In this document: positions 34,457 to 44,634 of the stretch, one piece after another
Layout: each line of letters begins with the position of its first letter
Numbering within the stretch: the first letter of the stretch is position 1
Assembly (NCBI GenBank): GCA_024741835.1
Contig: JAENRP010000017.1
Coordinates: 171,779-235,778, forward strand
DNA length: 64,000 nucleotides
Source of the DNA: Diplocarpon mali
Lineage: Eukaryota > Ascomycota > Leotiomycetes > Helotiales > Drepanopezizaceae
Direction of reading: 5' to 3'
The notes under the pieces: model-generated
Seen by the model: only the letters and a program-made list of their open reading frames with translations
Database searches by the model: none
What the model was told of the DNA's origin: nothing
Program-made: the position numbers and the translations under genes

Positions 34457-35657
34457 GTTTAAGATTGGTGTACAGAGGTCAGGAGGAGTTATAGCCAGAG
34501 ACTTATAGTGAAGATTTCATAATCTGCTCGGTAGACAAGGATTATTCGGGGGAATGGAGGATATATACCCCAGGAAAGGAGTGAAGAGGTATCAGCGCAT
34601 CGGATATCTTCAGAAGGTGAAAAAGTTAGGTAACAAAAGATGAGGTGTAAAGCGCGAATGTGAGAAGCAAGTCAATGACGCAAGGAAATGAATGAATGAT
34701 TTCCAGGGTAAAGAATTATCACAGTGACGATGGGTTAGTTTTGATGCGGTAGGTGGTGGTTTGCTTTTGGATGCTGTGATAGGTTAGGTTGTTGAAAATA
34801 TGAACAGGACCTTGTTTTGTTCGTTCAAGTAAACACCGGCGGATAAGCGAAAAGAAGCGAGAAAGTGTCAACTCACGGAGCAACATCCTTGGATTATAGG
34901 ACTTTACCAGACTTATGACTTTGAGGAACCCGAGACAAATTCGACCAAGCACAAAACTATCATATTTATTGAGAGAAAGCATAGAGGAGCCGTGGCAAAT
35001 AACTCATTATCCTACTACAGCTACGTCCACAAATAAAGAGTTTTCTGAGGGAAGTGTAAAAAGTCGAGTACACCCTGTAGTTGAAAACCGTAAAACCTTG
35101 AGATGGCTCTTGGTCTCCTGTTATCATACTACTGAGCAATTCAAGGCGCCCTTTGAATGCACATCAGCACCGCCCAACCTTGAAGTGGTCATGGGCCGGG
35201 AACAATGGCATACCAAAAGTATCTCACGTAGAAAATGCAAGTCTCATCTTCTATTCTGCCTCGAATTCCTCGGAGGAACATGATGGGCGAATGTCCCTAT
35301 TATCAGGGAGACTGATTCTGGCGACGTGATAAAAGCGCTGAATGCAGTGATTCGATACATCGAGGGCTACTTCATAAATAAAGGCGGCGAGGCAGACTCA
35401 AGTCCAACTATGGATTATCGTAGAGAAGGCGGCGTGAGTATATCTGACACTCTTGAGATGATTGTGGGTCTCTATTGTTGCAAAAAAGAACAAGGAGACT
35501 CTTACCATGGGTAGAGCTTTCTCCGGCCGAGGTGGATAATGGAGATGATAACGACAGTGTTAAGACCAAAATTGCCTGGAGAGCCTAGAACCTCCCGTAC
35601 ACTTCCTGGAGAGTGGAGTTGTTCTCAGAAAGAGATTTGTTCTTGGGATGTGCAAAT
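34457..35657. other. Intergenic, no supported gene
   Basis: 1.2 kb between the start of the 1624-residue gene and the stop of DBP9; both genes lie on the minus strand, so this holds the promoter of the former and the 3' end of the latter. The short frames present (about 60 to 120 codons) show no domain. Confidence 0.6.
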
Positions 35658-37598
35658 CTACTTCCGCGAACTCCCTTTGAATGTCTTGAGAGGATCTATT
35701 TTCCTCCCAACAACCTTCTTACCCCTTCCCTTTCCCCTGTTCACCGCCCTAGCTTTGCGAATCCGATTCTCGGACGTCTTGCGGATCCCAACAAAACCAA
35801 CATCTCCAGCTGCCAGACCCTTTCTCCCCTCTTTTGGCAGAAGATAATCAGGGATATGTTTCATGTGCGACTGTACTCGCGCGGGCCGAAGCTCGCCGTC
35901 GTGGCGCAGATGGTGCAAGTCCTCTGGGTTCTCTTCGAAATGGCGCTTCAGTTTCTCGCTTTTAATCAGTTCTTGTCTCAGTTCCCGAGTCCTAGCTTCG
36001 CGGATCGCGATTCCAGTCACAGCCCGCAATGCATCGCCCATTCGGTATCGAAATGCCTCTATTTGCTTCATGTCGAAATTGTATGGCTTGACCTCCTTGC
36101 CCTTCTTCATCTGATGCTTCACAATCTTGGCCAAGACCTTCTCATCGTCTTTCGCCGACTCAATGCTGGTAGGTTTATGTTTCCGGAATAGCTCGGCGGG
36201 CACAACGAAAGACAGAGCCATCCCAGTCTGGCCTGCTCTCGCTGTGCGACCAATACGGTGGGTATAAGATTTGGAAGATGTGGGCAGGTCGAAGTTGAGG
36301 ACACATGCAACGTTCTTGAAATCGATACCTCTCGAGACCCCGTATTCTCTATCCTTCTTTACCGTCTTTCGCTTCTTCTTCGAAGGCTGTGTTTCTGGGA
36401 CAGCTTTTGATCCCTTTCCAGCTTTCGCATCACCACCAGCATCCGCAGCTTCTTCTCCTCCATTCTCTTCCTTTGGCTCGTCCTCGTCACCAAGAACTTC
36501 GTGCTCGTCGGAGGCAATTATGATGTCGTAAACGTTTTTGTTGAATTCCTCCACAACGTGGATTCTCGAGTTGACTGGCAGTTCCGAGTTCAGAATGCAG
36601 CTTCTCGTGCCGAATTGTTCAAGAAATAGCTTCAATCTGTAACACCTGTCGATATCTCCAACGAATATTATACACTTGCCCTTGATCAGCTTGAGTTTGA
36701 AAATCACGTACGCCAGGAGGAATTTTTCATCCTCTGCGCATCTGCACTCTTGTTAGTGATAATTAATTTCCACAGAGTCGGGAGAATTTACTTCACCACA
36801 AACTGGCTAACCCCCTCTCCCTCGGCCTCGGCTTCCTCCAATTTCAAAACCACTGGATTTCGGCAAAACAACCCTTTCAGTACCTCCACCTCGCTGGTTA
36901 AAGTTGCACTCATCAAGATAGTCTGCAAGCCTTTGGGCATAATCTTGGCCACATTCTGTAAATCCTCGTCGTATCCATATGACAGAACCAAATCCGCCTC
37001 ATCGATGACCAAATGCGCGAGATTCTCGAGGGAGAAGGCTGCAGTGGTCAGGTTTATCGATGCTCTGGCTGGGGTCGCAATGACAATATCCGGAGAATCT
37101 GCGAGAAGTGATCGTTGGACGGCATCGGAAACCTTCTGTGTAAGGTTGACAGCCCGAATGTCCTTTGCGCAGAAAGCAGAGAACGTCTCTACAACCTTCA
37201 ATACTTGGTCGGCAAGTTCGCGAGTCGGTACAAGAATCAAGGCGGATGTACATTTGCCGGATGATGTCTGCAAGCGTTAGCTGTATTTTTCTCTTTCTCT
37301 CGTCCGCGCCGCAACACACTAGCTTTCTCTTGAGGATGGAATGTAATATCGGTAGCAGATACGCCGCTGTCTTTCCAGATCCTGTCTTCGCTCTTGCCAA
37401 TATATCGCGACCTTCCAATGCCAAAGGTATTGCTTTGCTCTGGACCAGTGTGGGGGTCTGGAAGTTTTCCTTCGCAATTCCCTGCAGCAGTCGGGAATCG
37501 AGTCCTAAGCCTGCAAATGTCGTATCTTCTTTCTTCCCTTCAAGTTCTGTTGCAGGAGCAGGAGCAGGAACATCATTGGCGTCCAATTTGCGCTTCAT
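35658..37598 (-). CDS. DBP9: ATP-dependent RNA helicase DBP9
   Basis: DEAD-box helicase needed for assembly of the large ribosomal subunit in the nucleolus. Three exons (37320..37598, 36792..37267, 35658..36741) join in frame to 612 residues, normal for DBP9. Motifs in order are the Q motif (Phe46 to Gln53), Walker A AKTGSGKT at 70-77, PTREL at 107-111, TPAR at 158-161, DEAD at 182-185, SAT at 213-215 and HRIGRTAR at 413-420. The diagnostic DBP9 feature is a charged insertion (~329-385, acidic then lysine-rich) in the C-terminal RecA domain between IIIASDE and SRGIDF. The C-terminus is basic, with [21 protein letters not shown], as expected for nucleolar targeting. An in-frame extension upstream of the chosen ATG exists to 37730 but reads like 5' untranslated sequence. 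Confidence 0.95.
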
Positions 37599-40289
37599 TG
37601 CGGCCGTAGCAAGAAATGGTGAGTTAGAGCAGCTCTGAGCAGCAGAAATAACTTGGAGCAAAGCCTTTCCCCGGGGTACTGCCGACACGCTAGATTGCAC
37701 GTGCAAGTAGATAATCCACGTGACTGCCACACGCAGTCAGAGTTAAGCGAGTTTCTTCGACGACATGTACTAATCGCTCCCTTGGTGGACTAAGCAAATC
37801 GCTCTTCTTCCAGCACTATTTAAAGGCTCAGACTATTCTTATTGAAATCATCGTCGACATGAATTAAACATTCTGATCAATCCAAGGGGAGAAACCAATA
37901 AAATTGTGACGCGAAGCTTAAGTCACATTACTTGAAATAACGCATTGAACCAGGAACATCCGTAATAGGTGCTGGGAGTCAACAACTGTGGAATACAAGG
38001 TTGTGGCTGGCTTACGAATAACAGATTATATTCCAGTATGCTTTGCTTGACCACAGCAGCCCCCATCGATCTTGTTGGCGGTCCCAATAACCCGACGAGC
38101 ACCAGAGCAATGAGACCGGGAGGTTTTGAATCTGTAACATTAATTACACGTTGCGGATCTTAGCGGATCATAGGCAGACTTTCTTTCCATGCAATCAAAC
38201 TGGAATCAGCGCTGTATCTTGACATTATTTTCGAGATTCTCAGACAGAAAATTGCATTTGAAACCGAATGCAGCTAAGCCAAAATATATCGAAGGCGAGT
38301 CCATATTCCTTGCACATGTATTTCGATTCTGGATTCGATGTACCATGATCCGAGGTTTAATTTTCTCGGCCAAAGCGATGTTACTGTCGCAATTTTTCAG
38401 ACTAACGGGCTGGACGTATAAGTATTACCAAATATCTGGGAAGTAATCAACTAGACTGCTGATTCAAATTTGCCCACCTCACTGGATAAGATTGGCCCGA
38501 CACCTGGCCATGTCGCACGCAGAAAGTCACTTAATTGCCGGTTCTCTTTCTGAAGTCTGTCACCTTTCAAAGTGAAGGCTTTTCAAGTTTAGTCCCGGAT
38601 GAATATATTGTAGGACAAGCCGAACCATTCTATTTAACGTCGCAGTCCATCTCGAATGGCGAGTTTCGATAGTGAATTGTTGGCCAAACACTGAGTATTG
38701 CCCTCTTGACTAGATTGGGATGAACAAGCAGTTGCAGACTCTCAAGTCAGAACGGGCACAAGGTACAGAAACACAGGTCAGACTCGAGTTTTTACAGAGA
38801 ATGTCGATCTTTAAACTCGTCATCGCTTGCGTTGTTCTCGCTATCTACAAGGTCAAGTGCCGACATCGATTTCCCAAGCTGCCATAGTCATTTCCGCTCC
38901 CAGCTGCTTGTACCTTCATCTACCCTTGCAAAACTATTATTATCAAGGTCGCTGCTTCTCGGTCCGAATTAAGTTTTATGAGCCTGAAGCTACTGCTTCT
39001 GACTTGATGTGACTGGAGGACTTGGAAGGCACTGTCGAAACTTGACCTCAGATTTAACAAAGCCTAGATGACAAGTCCATTCCTTTAGTTATATTGCAGT
39101 TCTTTGTCCAATTATTGAACCTCAAAGGGGTTCTTACCTGCTATATTGAGTAGCCATAAGACTCGGCCTTGAGGAATAGAGACGCCGGGAGTATAAAACA
39201 TGCTATTCAACAATACGGCAGAAGAAGTTCGGGCTTCGCTTCGTGTGTATTAGACTGAAATGATTTTTCCGCAGTTTGTGAAGTTTTTTTTCTTCCCGGG
39301 TGTGTGAGAGTCCTTAAAAGGGCCAGTACGAGAAGTTACTGAAACCTGTAAGAGGAAAGAGACCTCTGGGAGCTTGCTTGGCTATCCTTTGGTCATTCGG
39401 GTATTCGATTCATTGGCACCATGTTCCTTTTTGCCAAAAGGGCCCTTTTGGCAAAATCCCTCTAATGAGTCCTTTCGCCATCATCGAACAGATCGGTCTT
39501 TGGGAATTGAAATTCTAAGACAAAAACAATTTCATAAGATGTTCCCCAATGACTTTCCAGCGTCAGAAAGTGACCTAGTGGTTACGGCCAGGGCATAGTC
39601 AGGCGTCATCTGAACATCCTATGCGATTCGACGTGGCACATTTGCCTGCTGCCAATGCGTACAGCTGATAATAGACAGCCGGTATGTCGTAGTTTATCAA
39701 TTGGGCTCGGGACATTGTCCTTATTTCTAGAAGGCTTGCATACTGTCGAATGCAGCATCGAGATCTCCGAGAGATAGACCGCTTGCCAAAGTGAATGTAC
39801 AGAAATCCAAAAAAATATATAAAAGATGCGGTATGATACAATCCAGTACAATGAAGCTTCACGCTAATAGCTGGTGTAGTATAGTCGGAATACATTCACA
39901 TTCTGGAAAGCCGGTTATTGAAGAGCCGCTGTTTCACACGAAAGCCTATTGAATTAGGTTGGTAACAAGGGACCTCTTACGGGCTCCTCCACATGAATTT
40001 TGCTATATTTTCTCGCGGAAATATTCTGGGAGTCATGTGCCGGGGACTTTGCATGTTCTGTTTGTTTATTCGGCACCTCGGCTACGTGGTTCGCCTGAAC
40101 TCCTCCATTTGATAGCGCTCAACTGTATTAGAGCGTTATTACCATTCGCAAGTGAGGGTTGCGGTTGCAAGAAGGCTAAGTTATGTACACCAAATCGTCA
40201 TTAAGTCCACGACGAAACTTTTGTCTGCGCCTAACCTAGGTACACAATTTACAGTAATACATCACTATAGCTCAAGCTCCACGCTGTAT
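37599..40289. other. Intergenic, AT-rich, no supported gene
   Basis: About 2.7 kb upstream of DBP9 and downstream of the CCDC47-like gene. Open frames are all under 100 codons and none shows a domain or convincing splice partners. No tandem array or LTR-like pair was found. Confidence 0.6.
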
Positions 40290-41722
40290 TCAAGCCTTCG
40301 AGGTCATTTTCTTCTGACTCCTTCGCATTTCCTTCTCCTTCTCCTTCTCAAGGTACTTCTTCTGTCCCTTGGCGTCAAGAGCCTTCAATTCGAGATCACG
40401 CTTCAATTTCTTGGCTTTCTCTCTCTCTGCGTTACGCTCTTCGGCCTTATCCTCCTCACCGGCCTTTTGGAGCCTACGAATTGTGTCCTCGCGGGTAGTG
40501 CGGACTTTGCGCAGGACTTCAGGGCGGAAGTGGGCAGACTGGACCAGGACATCAGTGATACGGAGAAAATATTGAAAGATAGGGAGGACGGCAGCGAAAT
40601 CCTTGGAAGGGGTTCGGAGTGACAAGTAAATGCGCTTCTTTGGGGTGGTATCCTCGAGTCTGTAATCATCAGTTATTTTGGCATTTGCAGTGGCTCAAGA
40701 GTTCTTACTTCACGGGCTTATCAATTGGCTGATCAGTGATGATCAAGTGGTTAAACACCTCTCCAGCTTCTTCGACGGCCTTGATGAGCTCAGGGGTAAG
40801 CAGCAAATCGGTGATCTCGGCACTCTCGCTCATGACTGTAGCCCAGCTCGGGAGCTTCGGGCTGTCCTTGGTGAAGGTGATGGAGACATCAAATCTTTCG
40901 TCACGGAGCTGCCTCATAGTCTCCTTGTTGACGATGGCCCAGACAAATCCATCATAACTGCTCTTCGGATCCTTGCGCAGCTCTTGAGCTCCAGGGAGCT
41001 GACCTGGAATGGTAAGGGATTCCCGACCATCGAATGGGTAGAGGATTGCTTCCATCTTCTCGGCCGGAGTCCCCATAGTCTCGAAGAAAAGGCTCAAGGC
41101 GAATTCGAAGAACATGGTCAGAGGACTGTATTTCTTGAAAAGAGTGAGTGTGACATCAACGAAAGCCACATTCTGTCTGCCAGACGCGTAGGTCGCGAAC
41201 TCGTTAGGAGCCTTCTCCCTCAAGAGATCCTGCGGAAGCTCGAGGGTATGGGCGTCCAAAAGCTGGCCATCCGGAGCTTTTCGGCCCCCGAACCCGACCA
41301 GCGCAAACTCCTTTTGTAGAACCGTCGCATGCGCATCGATCCATGCCCTTGCCTTCTTCCGATTAGATCTCGTGCCGATCAAATGAACCGCGACAATTAT
41401 GAAGATAAAGCCAAGAATGACGCCCTCCTGCCTGAAATCACTCAGAGAGTGACGCTCGTGGATGTTGTACCATTTTGTGAAGGGAACAGCGCTGCCCGTT
41501 GGAGTAGCCCCCGTGCCCGTAAAGCTGACCGGACTCGAGGTGGCAGAGTAAACAGCTGGAGCTGGTTCTGGAGCTCCTGCGAAATCCGCGAAGTCTGTAG
41601 GATTGGTATTAGCTAGCTTTCTTGGAACTTGCGCAGAAGAGTATACCAGAATCACCAGCAGGAATTGGAGATGCAGATGGCTTGGAGCCTCCAAAGAGAC
41701 CGTTAAACAGTGCCGCCATCAT
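40290..41722 (-). CDS. CCDC47-like ER membrane protein (DUF1682)
   Basis: Fungal member of the PF07946/CCDC47 family. In animals CCDC47 is part of the ER PAT/multipass translocon machinery that helps insert membrane proteins; the role in fungi is less defined. Three exons (41647..41722, 40709..41594, 40290..40659) join in frame to 443 residues. The N-terminus is short and proline/alanine-rich. A membrane segment follows (EGVILGFIFIIVAVHLIG, residues ~85-105), then the conserved globular part with LFKKYSPLTMFFEFALSLFFE and DGFVWAIVNKETM. The C-terminus is a long basic coiled coil (DKAEERNAEREKAKKLKRD) ending KKMTSKA. Two consecutive ATG codons begin the frame. Divergent from the haspin-like kinase, with about 710 bp between starts. 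Confidence 0.87.
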
Positions 41723-42070
41723 GCAAACAGTTGAACGGGTCGTCGTTGTATGAAGTTGCAGGAGGAAGATACGGATATTGTGCGAGCATTGTGTCATGGG
41801 GACTAGCTCACCTACGCTATTTGGGACGCTGCTTTAGTTTACGCCAAAAGTCCCAGTCAAGCTAATATTAATTCCGAAGAAACGCCGAAAAAGCAGGATG
41901 CTCCTCATGCCTCGTCTCGATTATCTCTGTATATGCAGGAACATTGAGCTCCAGCGGTATCATTCACTGGCGACCAATTATAAGATCATAAATTGACATC
42001 ATTTAGTCTCTCGGAAGAGCTGCTTCTCCACTCAAGGTATGAGATGGACATTTCTTAGTATGATTGAATA

Positions 42071-42088
42071 TCACGTGATGTAAACAAA
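42071..42088 (+). promoter_or_regulatory. E-box next to a forkhead-like site
   Basis: The palindrome CACGTG (42072-42077) is followed three bases later by GTAAACAAA, the core recognised by forkhead factors. It lies in the divergent promoter of the CCDC47-like gene and the haspin-like kinase. Cell-cycle forkhead control of a mitotic kinase would make sense, but this is inference from the motif alone. A similar TCACGTGATATGTAAACA is found at 9965-9982, downstream of the acyl-CoA synthetase. Confidence 0.35.
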
Positions 42089-42432
42089 CATCACCTCACA
42101 TCTTGGTCTGGAAAAATTAGTTCAGCGGCTGATTATGGATATATATCGAGATTCCAAACCGATCTCATTCTCATCCCAAATTTCATTCCATATCACTGTG
42201 TTGTCATAGACGACTCTGCGGTAAACCGCTTTCCCTGGTGAAGGAGTTCCCAAATATATTCAGCACATGCGCACTCGTACATATTGCGTGGGTCTACTAC
42301 ATGGTCCTAGCATCGGGTGGAATCCCGTCGTGTGTGAATCGCTTTCATTGCTGCCACGTCCCTCAATCTATACATACATCTTATAACTTGAATGCTAACG
42401 ACAACATCTCATCTAGACACCCAGCTCCTTCG

Positions 42433-44357
42433 ATGGGTAGACCACGCGTCTATGGCACCAAGCACCGTAATGTTCAGACCGCGGCTGGCCTGATCTTTGG
42501 GTCTGGAGCCACATCCGGTACTGCTGTACCTTCTGCTACGCTTGCTACCAGCGCTCCTCGCGAGACCCGTTCGAAGGCTTTGGAGGACTGGCGCTCAGTA
42601 GCTCATGGCATCGACGAAGTTTCAAAAGAGTCTACCAAGGCGGCGAGCGACCGGGATGAATCTTATGATTCGAGCCAGTCCAGTGAGCCGAAAGAGGATG
42701 AAGACTCTGAAGAAGAGGGGGAAGCATCTAGAGGGTCCGAAGAGGAATTTGACGGAGGGCTGGAAGAGCTATCAGAAAATGAAGACAGCAATTCTGCACC
42801 CTTAAATGAAGACTCTATTAATGCGGACTACGAACACTCCTCAATCGGCCAATGTCGCTACCCTCTTCCCGTAAACCTTCAAACAACAAGCTAACCATTT
42901 CCCAGCCTACTATGGCGAGCCCGCACCAAAACATCTTTCCATCCTCGCCGACGCCTACAAAACCGACCGCGGCACCGAATTAATCGTCTCCAAATGGTCA
43001 GAAGTTATTCCTACCACAGCATCCATCACAAAGATAGCTGAAGCTTCTTTTGCCGAGGTGTACCGCGTTAAAACTCCTGACGGGACATCCATCATCAAAG
43101 TCCTGCAACTGAAAATACCGACAGATCCAGATTCTGCTCAGATCGAAACCGCTATTGAGGCAGCTGACCTTGTGGCTGAGATTCGTATAATGAATGTCCT
43201 GGCTGAAGTCCCCGGCTTTGTGGGGTTCAAGGATGCGCATCTCATTAAAGGCAAATTTGCGCCTGCGCTGCATGCGGCGTATACGCAGTACCTGGGTGAG
43301 GACTCTAAGGATGATGAAGGAGATCATGACGGAGAAAATGATCATGGCGGTTATGACGAGGGCGAAGGAGAAGAAGAAGAAGAAGAAGAAGAAGAACCCA
43401 GGTCCTACTTCCCCGACCCCGATATCTTCACTAACGAGTCAACCTTTCTGGTCCTAGAACTTGCAGATGCAGGGACAGTCCTCGACGAGTGCGAGGTCAC
43501 GACCATAGATCAAGTCTGGGATCTCTTGCTTGGGGTAATCATGGCCCTGAGCCGCGCCGAGGTGATTTGCGAATTCGAGGTATGCATTCCACCACAACAC
43601 TCTAACACACTGGGAGGATTGATCTATTGGCTAACCGCAACCCAGCACCGAGACCTCCACGAAAATAACATCTGCGTCCGCCAAAAACACACCACACCCA
43701 CTCACAACCCCTCGCTGGACGGCGATCTCAAGTACGGATTCTCGGGCTACGCAGTGACCATCATCGACTACGGCCTCTCGCGCGCCAAGGTCCACAACGG
43801 CGACGTCGTCTTCCAGGATCTGGAGAACGATCTCTCGCTCTTCCACGGCGACAGCGGCGGGACGCACGGGATGCAGTTCGACAACTACCGCCGGCATGTA
43901 CCCCTCCCTCTGAAGCCTCACCACGTCTCTGCCCTGCAAGATGGGTATACTGATTACCCCACCCCAGCTAACCCGGCCCAGCATGCGCAACCACCTCTTC
44001 ACCGGCCTCCGCACCATGCAAGCCGCCTCCTGGCACGACGAGGCCTCGCGGAGCCCCTCGCGCACAAACCGCCACACCTGGGCGGAGCACATCCCCTACA
44101 GCAACGTCCTCTGGATCCGCTACATCCTGTCCTACCTCACCAAGACGTTCAAGAAATCCTCCCGTTCCCAGAGCGTGAAGGAGCAGCTCAGAGCCTTCGA
44201 GGCCGACACGAGGGATCTGAAGAGAAGGCTGGACGTGAGGACCAAAGTCGAGAACGGCGCTTTCTCGAGTGCGACGGAGGTTCTGAATTTTGTTTATGGC
44301 CGGGGTTGGGTGGGCGAGAGCCAGCTGGAGGATTTTGGGATGGAGAGTACGGCTTGA
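42433..44357 (+). CDS. Haspin-like histone H3 kinase
   Basis: Haspin kinases phosphorylate histone H3 Thr3 and help place the chromosomal passenger complex in mitosis. Four exons (42433..42853, 42906..43579, 43646..43893, 43982..44357) join in frame to 572 residues. Residues 1-140 are an acidic Ser/Glu-rich tail. The kinase fold begins near 165. The P-loop is atypical (KIAEASFAEVY, ~183-193) and lacks most glycines; Lys205 is the likely ATP lysine. A very acidic insert follows at about 240-265. The catalytic loop is HRDLHENN at 366-373, and the metal motif is IDYGLSR with Asp406. The C-terminal lobe reads YRRMRNHLFTG, matching haspin/DUF3635. Two splice sites are unusual: intron 1 uses GTCGCT, and intron 3 appears to be GC-AG (43894..43981), because the canonical GT two bases on breaks the frame. 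Confidence 0.85.
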
Positions 44358-44634
44358 GGGGAGGATTGGAGTTGCGGTTCCCGGAGTTGGAGCTAGGGTC
44401 TCGAACTATCGGCTAGGTAAACTTACGCACATGAGTGCGTAGAGATGCGCCAAAGTAAAATCTTTGATCAGATTAAAAGAGAAGAGAAGCGAATACACCG
44501 AGGAAATACTGACCTCCCTTCGAGCTAATTACCCAGGCCATATTACCATCGAAACCCCAATCTCTTTCCCAGCCTTAGCAGTCCCCAACACTAAGCTCGC
44601 TACCCATCCCAAAAGTAAACAAAGCCCTGCGCGC

